The notes under the pieces are model-generated. The model saw only the letters and a list, made by a program, of their open reading frames with translations. It was not told the origin of the DNA and made no database searches. A DNA stretch of 64,000 nt from Novacetimonas cocois (GTDB lineage Bacteria > Pseudomonadota > Alphaproteobacteria > Acetobacterales > Acetobacteraceae): positions 42,426 to 106,425 of the forward strand of contig NZ_QEXL01000005.1 in the NCBI RefSeq assembly GCF_003311635.1, read 5' to 3'. A program made the position numbers and the translations under genes. Shown piece after piece: positions 17,951 through 29,594 of the stretch (within the stretch, counting starts at the first letter, position 1; every line of letters begins with the position of its first letter).

Positions 17951-19914
17951 GACAGGACCGCCATGGCAATGCCCGCGCACAGCCCACCTGCGATCCACGC
18001 CGCATACCACCGCATGCGACCGTCGTGTAACCGGTCCAGCAGGCGCCCCCCCCATCGGGTAACCCGGGCCGCCCATTGGCCCAGCATCTCCAGAAAGCCT
18101 GCCCGCGCCCTGAAAATCAGGGTGCTGGCCGTCTGCGTCAGCCGCCCGGTTCCCGTGGTGGCACGGCCGGGGATGTCATGCCGCGTCAGCCACGTCAGCA
18201 GGCGCAGGGGTTGCATGAACAGGCGGTCATACAGCCCGTCCATTCCCCAACCGCCGCGGACAGGGCGGATGACGGCCGTCCGTCCGGGGATTTCGCGCAT
18301 GACAGGCGCGGGGCGTCCCCACAGCACCCATGCGACCCACACCCCGGCAAGGGGCACGGCCGCGCCCGCCAGCACGGGCCAGAACGGTTCGTCCACATGC
18401 GGCAGCAATGACGCAGGATCAACAAGGGTGCTGAACAGGTGGGGGCGAGGAAGCGGGGCAGGCATTTCGATCATCCCCCCACAAACGGAGAGAACGCACA
18501 GACAGCCAAGGGGAACGGTCATGAGGCGCGATGTCCGGCCCGTTGCCGCAGTTCCCGCCTTTCCGCAAAAGACGATGAATACGCAGCGGAAAATATAAAG
18601 TGCGGTCAGGAAGGCCCCCAGCAGGGCAATCCCCCATAACGGATGGCCGCTTACGCTCCACCCGTGCGTCAGGTCGAAATGGGCGCGCCATACGCCCGAC
18701 AGGATCATTTCCTTGCTGTAGAACCCGGCAGTCACCAGCGGCAGGCCCGCCAGCGCGGATGCCCCCGTGACGAAGGCCATGGTCAGTCCCGGCATGGCAT
18801 GGCGCAGGCCGCCCAGGCGGAAGATATCCTGTTCATGATGGGCGCGCATGATGACGGCGCCCGCGCTCAGGAAAAGCAGCGCCTTGAAAAAGGCATGGGT
18901 CATCAGGTGAAACAGCGCCGCCTGCCATGCCCCGCACCCAAGGGCAAGGAACATGTAGCCAAGCTGGCTGATCGTGGACCATGCAAGGACACGCTTGAGA
19001 TCGGACTGCGCCAGCGCCGTGCAGGCCCCCATCAGCAGCGTCAGCGCCCCCAGCACGGCCATAAGCGCCATGACGGGTACCGCCATGGTGAACAGGCCAT
19101 GCAGCCGCGCGATCAGATAGACGCCCGCCGTCACCATCGTGGCCGCGTGGATCAGGGCGGAAGTCGGCGTCGGCCCCGCCATGGCGTCCGGCAGCCATGC
19201 CTGGAACGGGATCTGCGCCGATTTGGCAAGCGCCCCCACCAGTATGAAGAATGCTGCCATATTGATCCCAAGGGGGGAGACCTGCCCATTCGCGACCGCC
19301 GTCAGCACGGTTACGATGCGCAGCGAACCCGTCGCACCCGCCAGCAGCAGTATCGCACACAGCAATGCCACGTCCCCCATCCGCGTCATGTAAAATGCCT
19401 TGCGCGCGGCGGCGGTATTGGCGGGGTTGTCATACCAGAACCCGATCAGCAGGTAGGAACACAGTCCCATCCCCTCCCACCCGATGAACAGGCACAGCAG
19501 GTCGGACGCCAGCACCAGTACCAGCATGGCGGCGACAAACAGCGTCATGCAGCCGAAAAAGCGCGCGATCCCCGGATCGTCGCGCATGTAGCCCGCGGCA
19601 TAGACATGGATCAGCAGGCCCACGATCGTGACGACAAGGATCATGAGCATGGAAATCCGGTCCAGCATGAAGGCGATATCGGCCGAAAATCCCGCAACGC
19701 GCATCCATGACCACAGCACGACCTGCAATGTCCCCGTTGCGGGGCCATGCAGAAGGATGACGGACACGACGACGCCAAGGACAGCGGAAATCCCCACCCC
19801 GGTGCAGGCGATCGTCCCGACACCTCCGGCGCCCAGACGCCCGGCGCCGGCAAACGCGATCAGCGACGCCGCAAGCGGGTAGAGGACAAGAAAAGGAAGA
19901 AGGATTTCACCCAT
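17947..19914 (-). CDS. nuoL: NADH-quinone oxidoreductase subunit L
   Basis: The 655-residue antiporter-like subunit has the conserved FIGWEGMGLCSYLLIGFWY, KSAQIPFQAWLPDAMAGPTP and the C-terminal helix that runs along the arm. Start MGEILLPFLVLYPL overlaps the nuoK end by eight bases. Length is slightly above E. coli NuoL (613). Confidence 0.96.
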   Translation of the reverse strand: MGEILLPFLVLYPLAASLIAFAGAGRLGAGGVGTIACTGVGISAVLGVVVSVILLHGPATGTLQVVLWSWMRVAGFSADIAFMLDRISMLMILVVTIVGLLIHVYAAGYMRDDPGIARFFGCMTLFVAAMLVLVLASDLLCLFIGWEGMGLCSYLLIGFWYDNPANTAAARKAFYMTRMGDVALLCAILLLAGATGSLRIVTVLTAVANGQVSPLGINMAAFFILVGALAKSAQIPFQAWLPDAMAGPTPTSALIHAATMVTAGVYLIARLHGLFTMAVPVMALMAVLGALTLLMGACTALAQSDLKRVLAWSTISQLGYMFLALGCGAWQAALFHLMTHAFFKALLFLSAGAVIMRAHHEQDIFRLGGLRHAMPGLTMAFVTGASALAGLPLVTAGFYSKEMILSGVWRAHFDLTHGWSVSGHPLWGIALLGAFLTALYIFRCVFIVFCGKAGTAATGRTSRLMTVPLGCLCVLSVCGGMIEMPAPLPRPHLFSTLVDPASLLPHVDEPFWPVLAGAAVPLAGVWVAWVLWGRPAPVMREIPGRTAVIRPVRGGWGMDGLYDRLFMQPLRLLTWLTRHDIPGRATTGTGRLTQTASTLIFRARAGFLEMLGQWAARVTRWGGRLLDRLHDGRMRWYAAWIAGGLCAGIAMAVLS

Positions 19915-20230
19915 GCTGCCGCCCCCGCAGAAGGTTGCCGGTATCGGCGTCCAGCGTCGGGCGTCCCCGGGCATGCAGGCACAGGATGATGGCAAGCCCC
20001 ACCGCCGTTTCCACGGCGGCCAGGGCAAGGATCATCAGGAACATCACCTGTCCCGTCGCATCATGCCAGCGCGCGCCCGCGCCCACGAAGACAAGCGCCG
20101 TGGCGTTGAGCATGATATCCAGCGACATCAGCATGAACACCATGTTGCGCCGGACCAGAACGCCCGCCAGCCCGACCGAAAACATGATGGTCGCCAGCAG
20201 CAGCGTGTCATTGAAGGAAAAAGCATCCAT
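19907..20230 (-). CDS. nuoK: NADH-quinone oxidoreductase subunit K
   Basis: The 107-residue, three-helix subunit shows the family blocks GLAGVLVRRNMVFMLMSLD and AAVETAVGLAI, which carries the conserved membrane glutamate. It follows nuoJ with one base between stop and start. Confidence 0.95.
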   Translation of the reverse strand: MDAFSFNDTLLLATIMFSVGLAGVLVRRNMVFMLMSLDIMLNATALVFVGAGARWHDATGQVMFLMILALAAVETAVGLAIILCLHARGRPTLDADTGNLLRGRQHG

Positions 20231-20231
20231 G

Positions 20232-20735
20232 TCAGTGATGTCCCGCCCGGCTGCGTCCGATATGAAAGGCCGAGACCAGACCGGCCAGCAGCAGGAATGA
20301 CACCAGTTCGACCATCAGCACGTAGCGGCCGAACAGGCCGAACCCCACGTCACGCGCCGTAATGGCGGCAGACGGGCGTGTTTGCGGCCCGGAAAATGGG
20401 CCAAGGCAATAAAGAAGCTCCGCACAGACAATGGCGGCAAGGATCGCCGGTCCCCGCCAGGCGCGCGGGCGCAGCCATTCCTTTTCACGCGCGCTGTCCG
20501 GCTGACCCAGATTGAGCATCATGATGACGAAAACGAACAGCACCATGATCGCGCCGGCATAGATGATGATTTCCAGCATCGCCGCGAATGACGCGCCCAG
20601 CATGACAAGCACGACCGCAAGCGCCAGCAGCGTCACCACCAGATATAACACCGCATGCACGGCCACCCGCCGGGTGATGACCATGATCGCCGCCACGACG
20701 CTGACGCCTGCGGCAAGAAGGGCCAGGGCGTGCAT
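20232..20735 (-). CDS. nuoJ: NADH-quinone oxidoreductase subunit J
   Basis: The 167-residue subunit has five hydrophobic segments and the family core ARREVAV-like start ITRRVAVHAVLYLVVTLLAL plus LEIIIYAGAIMVLFVFVIMM. It starts 12 bases after nuoI. Confidence 0.94.
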   Translation of the reverse strand: MHALALLAAGVSVVAAIMVITRRVAVHAVLYLVVTLLALAVVLVMLGASFAAMLEIIIYAGAIMVLFVFVIMMLNLGQPDSAREKEWLRPRAWRGPAILAAIVCAELLYCLGPFSGPQTRPSAAITARDVGFGLFGRYVLMVELVSFLLLAGLVSAFHIGRSRAGHH

Positions 20736-20747
20736 GATCGCGATCGC

Positions 20748-21260
20748 CTACGGCAGTAGCGAATGAAGGTCGACCGGCGGGCGTTCGCGTTCGGACGCGC
20801 CACGCGGCTTGCCGGGAATGGGAACGCCCGAGACATGGTGGAAACTGTAATCGGGGTATTTCCCGGTCCCGCTGATCAGCAGGTCTTCCTTTTCATAAAC
20901 AAGGTTGGGCCGCGCATATTCGCCCATTTCAAAGTCGGGCGTCAGCTGTATGGCATAGGTGGGGCAGGCTTCCTCGCAAAAGCCGCAGAAAATGCAGCGG
21001 GAGAAATTGATCCGGAAATATTGCGGATACCACCTGCCATCGGCTTCGGTCTTCTGCAGGCTGATGCAGTCCACGGGACAGGCGACGGCGCACAGGTTGC
21101 ACGCCACGCACCGCTCCCCCCCGTCGGGATCGCGCGACAGGATGATCCGCCCGCGATAACGCGGCGGCAGGTATGGCTTGTGTTCGGGATACTGTACGGT
21201 CGCGCGCCGGTGAAAGGCATGCAGCGCCGTCAGCAGAAGGGTGCGCAGGGTATCGAACAT
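20748..21260 (-). CDS. nuoI: NADH-quinone oxidoreductase subunit I (two 4Fe-4S)
   Basis: The 170-residue subunit has two CxxCxxCxxxCP motifs, [12 protein letters not shown] and [12 protein letters not shown], carrying clusters N6a and N6b on the way to quinone. Start 21260 (MFDTLRTL) is preferred because AAAGG lies upstream; an ATG at 21278 adds six residues without a binding site. It lies 26 bases after nuoH. Confidence 0.94.
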   Translation of the reverse strand: MFDTLRTLLLTALHAFHRRATVQYPEHKPYLPPRYRGRIILSRDPDGGERCVACNLCAVACPVDCISLQKTEADGRWYPQYFRINFSRCIFCGFCEEACPTYAIQLTPDFEMGEYARPNLVYEKEDLLISGTGKYPDYSFHHVSGVPIPGKPRGASERERPPVDLHSLLP

Positions 21261-21286
21261 GGACAGATGCCTTTGCATCAGGCGTG

Positions 21287-22243
21287 TCACAAGGACGCGC
21301 GCAGCATGAGGATGGTTCCGGTCGCCATGACATTGAACAGGGAAAGCGGCAGCAGGACCTTCCAGCCCAGCGCCATCAGTTGGTCGTAACGCGGGCGGGG
21401 CAGGCTGGCGCGCAGCAGGATGAAGAACGCCACCATGCCCGCGGTCTTGAGCGCGAACCACAGGACAGGCGGCAGCAGCGGCCCGCGCCATCCCCCGAGA
21501 TAGAGCGTGGTCACAAGGCTTGAGATCAGGACGATCCCGGCATATTCGGCAATGAAGAACATGCCGAATTTCATGCCCGAATATTCGGTGTGGAACCCCG
21601 CGCCAAGTTCGTTCTCCCCTTCGGGAAGGTCGAAGGGCAGGCGGTGTGTCTCCGCAATGCCGGCAAGCATGAACACGCCGAAACCGAGGCATTGCGGGAT
21701 GATGAACCACAGCCTGTCCTGTGCCGCCACGATATCGCGCAGGCTGAACGATCCGGCCATCATGATCACGCCCAGCAGGGAAAGCCCCATGAAGACTTCA
21801 TAACTGATCATCTGTGCTGCCGCCCGCATGCCGCCCAGCAGCGCGAATTTGCTGTTGGATGACCAGCCCGCCAGCACGACGGCATAAACCCCGAGCCCCA
21901 TCATGCCGAGGATGAACAGAAGCCCCACATTCATGTCGCCCGCGATGCCCGCGCGTAGCGTGACCGGAATGACGGCAAAGGACAGCAGCACCGTCATCAT
22001 GCCGATGGCAGGTGCAAGGACGAACACGCCCCGGTCGGCAAAAGGCGGCACCCAGTCCTGCTTGAACAGGATCTTGGTCCCGTCCGCCACGGCCTGGAAC
22101 ATGCCGCCCGGCCCGACGCGGTTGGGACCATGCCGGTCCTGCCACAACCCCAGCAGCCGCCGTTCGACCCATGTCAGCACGGTGGCGAGGCCAAGGATGA
22201 AAAGGGGTGTCAGGATGATGGCGACAAGCGCTGGATACGTCAT
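21287..22243 (-). CDS. nuoH: NADH-quinone oxidoreductase subunit H
   Basis: The 318-residue quinone-chamber subunit contains [20 protein letters not shown] and the loop [20 protein letters not shown]. The start ATG overlaps the nuoG stop as ATGA. Length is near E. coli NuoH (325). Confidence 0.96.
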   Translation of the reverse strand: MTYPALVAIILTPLFILGLATVLTWVERRLLGLWQDRHGPNRVGPGGMFQAVADGTKILFKQDWVPPFADRGVFVLAPAIGMMTVLLSFAVIPVTLRAGIAGDMNVGLLFILGMMGLGVYAVVLAGWSSNSKFALLGGMRAAAQMISYEVFMGLSLLGVIMMAGSFSLRDIVAAQDRLWFIIPQCLGFGVFMLAGIAETHRLPFDLPEGENELGAGFHTEYSGMKFGMFFIAEYAGIVLISSLVTTLYLGGWRGPLLPPVLWFALKTAGMVAFFILLRASLPRPRYDQLMALGWKVLLPLSLFNVMATGTILMLRASL

Positions 22244-24990
22244 GGCCCTTCCCCTTCGTCCGGTATCATCTCCAGCCGGGCCGTGCGGGGGAAACGCAGG
22301 GCCCGCGCGACCATGTGCGCCGGACACAGGACCACGCCCGCAGGCAGTCCGGGCACGACTTCCACAGGGAGCGCATGCGCCCCGTCCCCCAGATGCAGGA
22401 TCGTGCGTCCCGACCCGGCCATGCCGGCAGGCAGGCCCAGCGCTGGCGCGGCCGAACGCGCCATGACGGGGGGCGAGAGCATGCTCAGTTCCTCGCTGCC
22501 GAACAGGCGCGTCTCGGGCAGTACCAGAACACTGTCCGCCCGTGCGACATGGGGGACGGGAATATCCGTGGCGCAGGCATGGGCGGAATGTGGCCCGGCC
22601 CCATCCTCCGCCTTGCAGGGCAACAGCCGGATGCCGGATGCCCCGCCGCGCATGGGGCCGCCGATTTCCTGCTGGAAACGGTTCAGCGCCTGGACCGAGT
22701 TCCATGGCGACGCCTGATAGCCCGGAACCAGCGCGGCGGGCATGCCGGGTTCATATGCTCCTTCCATCGAACTGCTGAACGGGGTGTCGGGGCTGCTGGG
22801 TGGCGGCTGGTCACGCACGGTTATGTAGGAACGGATGACGGTTCGTCCGCTGGCGCGATAGGTCTGGCTGCGCAGTTTCTGACCGTCCATGCGGTAATCC
22901 GCCCCCGGCGCGGCCCCCAGCGCCGGGGCAAGGCGGGGAAACGCCTTTGCTATCGCGGCAAGGACGTCATCAAGATCCCGCCAGCCGGTCAGGCCCGTCA
23001 TGTGCGGAGTGGCCGGGTCAGGGTTTTGGCCCAGCGCCTGTATCCAGCGCCAGGCGGCCTGCAGGGGGGCAGGGGGAAAGACCGCCTGGAAAAAGCGTTG
23101 CGCCCTGCCTTCCTGACTGACCAGCGTGCCGGTGCATTCGCTGAAGGCGGCGGCGGGCAGCACAAGGCCGGCCTGCTGGCACAGCGGCGTTGCCGTATGG
23201 TCGATCACCACGATATTGGCAACGGCCGCGACAAGTTGCGCCACATCCGCCGGGTCAAGGCGGCGGGTCAGGTCATTTTCCACGATGATCAGGTTGGAAA
23301 TCCCGCCCGCCCGTGCCTGTTCCAGCACCGTTTCCAGCGTCAGGCCCCCCATCATCGCCAGCCCCATGCTGTTGCATTCCGGCAGGACCAGCGACAGGCC
23401 CGTCGCGGGGATTGTGCGCGCAAGGGCGGCGGCAATGCTGGCTGCGGCCTGCATCAGCGCGGGGGAGCCGTACTGCATGCCCGAGACAATCAGTGGCCTT
23501 TGCGCGGCCCCCAGCGCCTGCGCGATCCGTGTCGCAAGGCGCGCGTCATCGGGCGCCAGATCCATGACAGGCGGGGCGGAGGGATCGATTTCATGGGCGA
23601 TGGCAAAGCCCAGTCGCGCGATATCGTCAGGCGCCGCGCGGAGGGTCTGTGCGGCCACGCCGTCCAGATCGGTTGGCGCGGGCGTCAGGATATACAGGGC
23701 GGACGGGCACTCGCTCCCCAGCGTGCGCACCGCCGCATCCATCCAGCGTGGCACCCTGGCGTCGTCCGCCACGTGGAAGGAGGGCTGGCGCACCGACTGC
23801 CGCAGCGACAGGCCAAGCCGGGGGGCCGTGGCGCAGACATCCTCGCCCAGGACCAGCACGGCATCGGCGCTTTCCATCTCATGCAGGGTGGGAAGGACGC
23901 CTTGATGCCGGGCGAGCAGGTCGTGGGCCAGTTCCGCGCAATGCTGTTCGCGCTGCGTCTGGCCGGTGGAAAAATGTTCTGGCCCCACCAGCGCATGCAG
24001 GCGGAAACATGTCTCGAGCGAGGCGCGGGGGGAGGCGATGCCCACGATCCGTCCCCCTGCCGTCCCCGTTGCGGCCATGCGTGCGAAGGTCGCCAGGGCA
24101 TCGGCCACGGGGACGGGCACCTGCCGCCCGTCAATGGCGCGCAGTGGCGTGCGGATGCGCGTCGGCGCATTGACAAATCCATGCCCGAACCGGCCCCGGT
24201 CGCACAGCACGTAACGGTTGACATCCGCGTTATAGCGGTTGAGGACGCGGCGGAGCGTCTCCTCGCGCGCATTGACGATGGTATTGCACCCCACCGCGCA
24301 ATGCACGCAGACCGACGGCGCGCCACGCATGTCCCATTTCCGGCTATAGACGGCGGAAAACGGCCTGTCGGTAAACACGCCGGTCGGGCAGATTTCCACA
24401 AGGTTGCCGCTGAAGGCATTCTGCAGCGTGCCGTCGGCGGCGCGGCCGAAATACACGTTGTCATGCGATGCGAATGCCGCCAGATCCTCCCCGCCCGCAT
24501 AATCACGATAGAACCGCACGCAGCGGTAGCAGGCGATGCAGCGGTTCATTTCATGTTTCACGAACGGCCCGAGGTCCTGATTGCGGTGGGTGCGTTTCGT
24601 AAAGCGGTAGCGGCGGGTGTTGTGTCCCGTCATGACGGTCATGTCCTGCAGGTGGCATTCGCCGCCTTCCTCGCATACGGGACAGTCATGGGGATGATTG
24701 ACCATCATCCATTCGATGACGCTGGCGCGGAAATCCCGGGCCTCCGGGTCATCAACGGAGATGATGGCATTGTCGCTGACGGGCGTCATGCAGGCCATCA
24801 CGATGCGGCCTTTCGTGTCGTCAGGTCCGCTGAACTGTTTTATGGCGCACTGGCGGCACGCCCCGACGGAGCCGAGTTCGGGATGCCAGCAGAAATAGGG
24901 CAGGCTGGCCCCTGCCTCCAGACAGGCCTGCAGCAGGTTGATGCCGGTGCGGGTCGGGCAGTCCCGTCCATCGATGCGGATGCTGGTCAT
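22240..24990 (-). CDS. nuoG: NADH-quinone oxidoreductase subunit G
   Basis: The 916-residue subunit begins with a plant-type 2Fe-2S domain ([16 protein letters not shown]), then the His/Cys 4Fe-4S site [12 protein letters not shown], then [10 protein letters not shown] with CPTG, then CVHCAVGC with a later CDRG. The last set matches the extra N7 cluster found in E. coli-type NuoG. The long molybdopterin-like C-terminal domain follows. Length is near E. coli NuoG (908), longer than typical alphaproteobacterial forms (about 690). The start overlaps the nuoF stop by ATGA. Confidence 0.95.
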   Translation of the reverse strand: MTSIRIDGRDCPTRTGINLLQACLEAGASLPYFCWHPELGSVGACRQCAIKQFSGPDDTKGRIVMACMTPVSDNAIISVDDPEARDFRASVIEWMMVNHPHDCPVCEEGGECHLQDMTVMTGHNTRRYRFTKRTHRNQDLGPFVKHEMNRCIACYRCVRFYRDYAGGEDLAAFASHDNVYFGRAADGTLQNAFSGNLVEICPTGVFTDRPFSAVYSRKWDMRGAPSVCVHCAVGCNTIVNAREETLRRVLNRYNADVNRYVLCDRGRFGHGFVNAPTRIRTPLRAIDGRQVPVPVADALATFARMAATGTAGGRIVGIASPRASLETCFRLHALVGPEHFSTGQTQREQHCAELAHDLLARHQGVLPTLHEMESADAVLVLGEDVCATAPRLGLSLRQSVRQPSFHVADDARVPRWMDAAVRTLGSECPSALYILTPAPTDLDGVAAQTLRAAPDDIARLGFAIAHEIDPSAPPVMDLAPDDARLATRIAQALGAAQRPLIVSGMQYGSPALMQAAASIAAALARTIPATGLSLVLPECNSMGLAMMGGLTLETVLEQARAGGISNLIIVENDLTRRLDPADVAQLVAAVANIVVIDHTATPLCQQAGLVLPAAAFSECTGTLVSQEGRAQRFFQAVFPPAPLQAAWRWIQALGQNPDPATPHMTGLTGWRDLDDVLAAIAKAFPRLAPALGAAPGADYRMDGQKLRSQTYRASGRTVIRSYITVRDQPPPSSPDTPFSSSMEGAYEPGMPAALVPGYQASPWNSVQALNRFQQEIGGPMRGGASGIRLLPCKAEDGAGPHSAHACATDIPVPHVARADSVLVLPETRLFGSEELSMLSPPVMARSAAPALGLPAGMAGSGRTILHLGDGAHALPVEVVPGLPAGVVLCPAHMVARALRFPRTARLEMIPDEGEGP

Positions 24991-26291
24991 GTCTGCGCCC
25001 CCGCCTGTTGCGGGCAGCGGCCGTGGCGGATGTGGTCGGTAAAATCGGCGGCAAAAAGCTTCAGCCCACTGGCAAGCGGCGCCATCGCCCCCGGCGCATG
25101 GGCGCAGAAGGTCCGGCCCGGCGCGCCCAGCATGCGGGCATGGCGGCCAAGCTGGTCCAGATCCTCGTCGCATCCCGTCCCGTCCTCGATCGCGTCGAGC
25201 AGGCGTTCCACCCACGGCAGCCCGTCACGGCATGGGGTGCACCATCCGCAGGATTCCTGTGCGAAGAAATGTTCGAGGTTGCGGATCATGCCGATGGGGC
25301 AGGTCCGGTCATCCAGAATGATGGCCATGCCGGTCCCAAGCCGGCTGCCCGCCTTTTCCACCGATCCGTAATCCATCGCGACATCAAGCGCCGTGGCGTC
25401 GAGGAACGCGGTGGACGCCCCGCCGGGCAGCAGGGCGCGCAGCTGGTATCCGGGACGCATGCCGCCCGCATGCTCCTCGATGATCTGGCGCAGCGGTGTG
25501 CCAATCGGCAGTTCCCATGCGCCCGGTTTTGCCACGCGGCCGCTGACGCCATAGATCTTGGTCCCCCCGTCTTCCCTCAGGCCAAGGCCCGCGAACCATT
25601 CCGCCCCGTTGGCGACGATATGGGGCAGGTTGCACAGTGTTTCGACATTGTTCACCACGCCCGGCGCGCCCCACAGGCCGCCGGTCTGGGGAAAGGGCGG
25701 CTTGCTGCGCGGGGTGGCGCGGCGCCCTTCGAGCGCGGTCAGAAGGGCGGTTTCCTCGCCACAGATGTAGCGTCCGGCGCTGGAATGGATATGGATGTCG
25801 AAACCGAAGCCGGAGCCAAGGATATCATCGCCCAGCCATCCCTGCTGCCGTGCCTCGGAAATCGCGCGGTGAAGGCGGGCGCAGGCCAGATGATATTCCC
25901 CGCGCAGGAAAACGATGCCATGCCCCGCCTGCACGGCATAGGCCGCAAGGATCATCCCCTCGACCAGCTGCAGCGGATTGCCTTCGATCAGCAGGCGGTC
26001 CTTGAAGGTGCCCGGTTCCATCTCGTCAGCATTGGCGATCAGGTATTTGCGGCGTTCTGCGGCGGGTTCCTTTGGCACGAAGCTCCATTTCTGCCCGGTG
26101 CCAAAGCCCGCCCCCCCGCGTCCCCGCAGCTTCGAGCGCGTCACCATGTCGATGATTTCGGCCGGGGAAAGACCGCCAAGCGCCCGGCGCGTCGCCTGCC
26201 ACCCGCCGGCACGTTCATACGCCGCGCAGTCCGGCGGCCCGGCCGCGGGATCGATCATGGCGGTCAGGGGACGTTCGGAAACGGATGTCAT
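24987..26291 (-). CDS. nuoF: NADH-quinone oxidoreductase subunit F (NADH/FMN site)
   Basis: The 434-residue subunit carries the Gly-rich NADH motif GRGGAGFGTGQKW, the FMN-binding region with NADEMEPGTFKDR, and the N3 cluster cysteines in ESCGWCTPCRDG plus a later cysteine. Start overlaps the nuoE stop by ATGA. It forms the electron input module with NuoE and NuoG. Confidence 0.96.
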   Translation of the reverse strand: MTSVSERPLTAMIDPAAGPPDCAAYERAGGWQATRRALGGLSPAEIIDMVTRSKLRGRGGAGFGTGQKWSFVPKEPAAERRKYLIANADEMEPGTFKDRLLIEGNPLQLVEGMILAAYAVQAGHGIVFLRGEYHLACARLHRAISEARQQGWLGDDILGSGFGFDIHIHSSAGRYICGEETALLTALEGRRATPRSKPPFPQTGGLWGAPGVVNNVETLCNLPHIVANGAEWFAGLGLREDGGTKIYGVSGRVAKPGAWELPIGTPLRQIIEEHAGGMRPGYQLRALLPGGASTAFLDATALDVAMDYGSVEKAGSRLGTGMAIILDDRTCPIGMIRNLEHFFAQESCGWCTPCRDGLPWVERLLDAIEDGTGCDEDLDQLGRHARMLGAPGRTFCAHAPGAMAPLASGLKLFAADFTDHIRHGRCPQQAGAQT

Positions 26292-26779
26292 GGCGTCTCC
26301 CTCAGCGTGTCGATCAGGTGATCGAGGCCCGCCATGTCCACGTCGCCATGCAGCGCGTCGTCAACCAGCATGGCCGGGGCATGGTCGCAATGTCCCAGAC
26401 AGACCGTGGGCAGCAGCGTGATGGCGTTGTCCGCCGTAGTTTCCCCCGGCCGGATGCCCAGCGTCCGGCACAGATGGGCGCATAGCGGTTCGCGACCCAT
26501 GATCCAGCATGAAACGCTGTCGCACAGCATGATGACATGCCGCCCGACCGGCCTGCGGAACAGCAGGTTGAAATAGGTGGCGATGCCATCCAGGTCATCG
26601 TCCGACATGCCCAGCAGGGCGGCCACCTCGCGCAGGTGCGCGGTACTGATCCAGCCCAGGCGGTCCTGCACCAGCCGCAGGGCCGCGACGCTCGCCCCGC
26701 GCGGGTGCAGTTCCTGTGCCGCAAGGGCAAGGATTTCCGTCCGCATGGACGCGGGCAGGGGGGCGTCAGCGGTCGACAT
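26288..26779 (-). CDS. nuoE: NADH-quinone oxidoreductase subunit E (2Fe-2S)
   Basis: The 163-residue thioredoxin-like subunit has the four cluster N1a cysteines in CDSVSCW and CLGHC. The frame overlaps the end of nuoCD by 14 bases, so coupling is expected. Confidence 0.95.
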   Translation of the reverse strand: MSTADAPLPASMRTEILALAAQELHPRGASVAALRLVQDRLGWISTAHLREVAALLGMSDDDLDGIATYFNLLFRRPVGRHVIMLCDSVSCWIMGREPLCAHLCRTLGIRPGETTADNAITLLPTVCLGHCDHAPAMLVDDALHGDVDMAGLDHLIDTLRETP

Positions 26780-28532
26780 CGGCCATCACGAAATCGATGC
26801 TGCCCAGGATCGCGATCAGGTCCGCGATCATGATGCCGCGGCCAAGCAGCGGTATCATCTGCAGGTGGGCAAAGGATGGCGTGCGGATGCGCGTGCGGTA
26901 TGACGTGGTCCCGCCATCGCTGATCAGGGAATAGGTATTTACGCCCTTCGTGGCCTCGATGCTGGCGCGGGCCTCCCCCGGTGGGATGACCGGCCCCCAG
27001 CTTGCGCCGAGGAAGTGGTGGATCAGGGTTTCGATATCATGCATCGTCCGCGCCCTCGGCGGCGGGGTGGTCAGGGGATGGTCGGCCTTGACCGGACCTG
27101 CCGGCATGTTGTCCACGCACTGGCGGATGATGCGCAGGCTCTGGCGTATTTCCTCGACATGCACGGCGATGCGGTCGTAACAGTCGCCGCTGGCGCCGGT
27201 GGGGATGTCGAATTCAAGCTGGTCGTAACAGGCATAGGGCGCATGCCTGCGGTAATCCCATTCCTGCCCCGTGGCGCGCAGGCCCGGCCCGGTGACGCCC
27301 CATGCGATGGCCTCTGCCGTGGTATAGGCGCCGATCCCCTTCGTCCGTGCGCGAAAGATGGGATTGCGCATGACCATCGCGTCATATTCGTCCAGCCGCC
27401 GGGGAAGGTCGTTGAGAAAGTCGCGGACCAGTCCCTCCCATCCCTGGGGCAGGTCCATGGCCACCCCGCCGATGCGGAACCATGCCGGGTGCATGCGAAA
27501 GCCGCATATCGCCTCGATGATCGCAAAGACGCGTTCGCGGTCGGTGAACATGAAGAAAACCGGCGAAAGCTGTCCGACATCCTGCGCCATGGTGCCATAG
27601 AAGACGAGGTGGCTGGCGATGCGGAACAGTTCCGCCAGCATGACACGGATCATCTGCGCGCGGGGTGGCACGGTAATTCCGGCCAGGGTCTCGACCGCCA
27701 TGACGTAGGGGAAATTGTTCATGACCCCGCCGAGATAGTCCACCCGGTCGGTATAGGGGATGTAGGTATGCCATGACTGGCGCTCCCCCATCTTTTCCGC
27801 GCCACGGTGGTGAAAGCCGATATCGGGCACGGCATCGACGATCCGCTCCCCCTCCAGCTGCAGGGCGATGCGGAACACCCCATGCACGCTGGGATGATTG
27901 GGGCCGAGGTTGAGGAACATGAAATCGCTGTGTTCACTGTGCCGCCGCATGCCCCATGCGGACGGGTCGAAGCGCATGGCGTCCTGTTCCCGCGCTTCGT
28001 GCTCTTCCGTCAGGCTGTAGGGCGGCATTTCCGTGGCGCGGGCATGATGGTCCTTGCGCAGCGGATGGCCGGTCCATGTGGGTGGGGTCAGGATGCGGCG
28101 CAGGCAGGGATGGTCATGGAAATGGATGCCAAACAGGTCCCAAACCTCACGTTCGTACCAGTTGGCGTTGGGCCACAGGTCGCAGATGCTGGGAAGGGAC
28201 GGCGCGGTTTCGCCAAGGGGCACCTTGATCCGTATTTCATCCGCGCGGGTGACGAGTGAAATCAGGTGATAGACGATCGTGAACGCGGATCCGGGCTGTC
28301 CGTCGCGATGGGCGCGGTCGCGTTCATCGATGGCGGTCAGGTCCAGCAGCATGAGGGACGCGGCATCCGGCGTTTTCAGCGCGACAAGGGCGGGGCGCAG
28401 GTCGGCCGCCGCGACCCAGATGGTGGGAACCCCGTCGCATGTCGGCTGGGTGGCGAGTATGCCGTGGGGAAGCCGGGCCAAGATCCTGCCCGCCAGACCC
28501 GGTTCGCGGGCCGGGGAAAGGAGGGCGGTCAT
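26766..28532 (-). CDS. nuoCD: NADH-quinone oxidoreductase subunits C and D, fused
   Basis: The 588-residue protein joins a NuoC domain (about 1-180, with [18 protein letters not shown]) to a NuoD domain (about 200-588, with [10 protein letters not shown] and FHHRGAEK, the quinone-site His and Tyr region). Fusion of nuoC and nuoD is characteristic of gammaproteobacterial complex I, while most alphaproteobacteria have two genes. Start 28532 follows nuoB by four bases and matches the expected N-terminus; an upstream in-frame ATG would overlap nuoB deeply. Confidence 0.95.
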   Translation of the reverse strand: MTALLSPAREPGLAGRILARLPHGILATQPTCDGVPTIWVAAADLRPALVALKTPDAASLMLLDLTAIDERDRAHRDGQPGSAFTIVYHLISLVTRADEIRIKVPLGETAPSLPSICDLWPNANWYEREVWDLFGIHFHDHPCLRRILTPPTWTGHPLRKDHHARATEMPPYSLTEEHEAREQDAMRFDPSAWGMRRHSEHSDFMFLNLGPNHPSVHGVFRIALQLEGERIVDAVPDIGFHHRGAEKMGERQSWHTYIPYTDRVDYLGGVMNNFPYVMAVETLAGITVPPRAQMIRVMLAELFRIASHLVFYGTMAQDVGQLSPVFFMFTDRERVFAIIEAICGFRMHPAWFRIGGVAMDLPQGWEGLVRDFLNDLPRRLDEYDAMVMRNPIFRARTKGIGAYTTAEAIAWGVTGPGLRATGQEWDYRRHAPYACYDQLEFDIPTGASGDCYDRIAVHVEEIRQSLRIIRQCVDNMPAGPVKADHPLTTPPPRARTMHDIETLIHHFLGASWGPVIPPGEARASIEATKGVNTYSLISDGGTTSYRTRIRTPSFAHLQMIPLLGRGIMIADLIAILGSIDFVMADVDR

Positions 28533-28536
28533 GAAA

Positions 28537-29172
28537 TCAGATCCCGTCGGGCGCGCGCAGGTCGCGCATGCCCTGGCGCCGGGCGCGTTTTTCATCGCGC
28601 AGGCTGGGTGGCGTGACGGGTTCCGCACCCTGCGGCCCCACCATCCAGCTGAGTGGCCTGCGGCGCGTGCCGATGGATTTCTGCAGCAGCATCAGCCCCT
28701 CCAGCAGCGCCTCGGGGCGGGGCGGGCAGCCGGGCACGTACACATCCACCGGCAGGAAGCTGTCCACGCCCTGCACGACGCTGTAGATGTCATACATCCC
28801 GCCCGAATTGGCGCACGATCCCATGGAGATGACCCAGCGTGGCTCCAGCATCTGGTTGTAAAGATGCTGGATGACGGGGGCCATCTTGGCGAACACGGTG
28901 CCGGAAATGACGATCAGGTCGGCCTCGCGTGGCGTGGCGCGCAGGACTTCGGACCCGAAGCGGGCAATGTCGAAGCGGCTGGTGAATGCCGTCGCCATTT
29001 CGACGTAACAGCATGACAGGCCGAAATTCAGCGGCCAGATGGAGTTTTTCTGTCCCCACGCCACGAAATCCTGCAACCGGCCCATGACCAGGTTGCGGCG
29101 CAGGGTTTCACTGAAACCCGGTGTGGCCTGCCTCCGTCCGGCGGCACTGGCGGAAGAAAGGGACCAGTTCAC
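28537..29172 (-). CDS. nuoB: NADH-quinone oxidoreductase subunit B (cluster N2)
   Basis: The 211-residue subunit carries the N2 ligands: the cysteine pair in LSCCYVEM, cysteine in [10 protein letters not shown] and cysteine in [15 protein letters not shown]. The likely start is GTG at 29172, which overlaps the nuoA stop as GTGA and has GGATCAGG upstream. A later ATG (in [10 protein letters not shown], at 29085) would remove 29 residues. Confidence 0.94.
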   Translation of the reverse strand: MNWSLSSASAAGRRQATPGFSETLRRNLVMGRLQDFVAWGQKNSIWPLNFGLSCCYVEMATAFTSRFDIARFGSEVLRATPREADLIVISGTVFAKMAPVIQHLYNQMLEPRWVISMGSCANSGGMYDIYSVVQGVDSFLPVDVYVPGCPPRPEALLEGLMLLQKSIGTRRRPLSWMVGPQGAEPVTPPSLRDEKRARRQGMRDLRAPDGI

Positions 29173-29594
29173 GATACCTGATCCTTTCGCATTTCCGCGA
29201 CAGGGCGCATGGGAACGCGCGGTCCCCAGTCCAGCGCCCCGGCACGCCACAGATAGGCAAGGGAAACCGCCAGAAAGACAATAAAGGCGAATGCCGCGGC
29301 ATACCCGACCCATCCCGTTTCGCGTACGACCGTGGCCCATGTCATGAGGATGGCCGTTTCGACATCGAATATGACAAAGAACATGGCGACCATATAATAC
29401 TGCACCGGCAGCCGCAGGCGTGCCGATCCCGTGGGCACGATGCCGGATTCAAAGGGTAGGGACATGGAACGTCCCATATCACTGCCGCTTCGCCGGGTGC
29501 CGGTAATGGCGGACAGTCCCAGCATACAGGCCAGAAGTATTCCTATGACGACAGCATAGGTAAAAATCGCCCATATGTCGGGAATGTTTTCCAT
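29169..29594 (-). CDS. nuoA: NADH-quinone oxidoreductase subunit A
   Basis: The 141-residue subunit has three hydrophobic segments and the family block [18 protein letters not shown], with FESGIVPTG in the quinone-side loop. It is the first gene of the operon. The start at 29594 is the first ATG; an in-frame TTG nine bases earlier is less likely. Confidence 0.94.
   Translation of the reverse strand: MENIPDIWAIFTYAVVIGILLACMLGLSAITGTRRSGSDMGRSMSLPFESGIVPTGSARLRLPVQYYMVAMFFVIFDVETAILMTWATVVRETGWVGYAAAFAFIVFLAVSLAYLWRAGALDWGPRVPMRPVAEMRKDQVS

Noticed and set aside
22315-25371. 1018-codon open frame on the plus strand, antisense to nuoG
   Set aside because: High-GC codon shadow of nuoG; the translation is Arg/His/Gln-rich with no family motif, and nuoG has all its Fe-S ligands.
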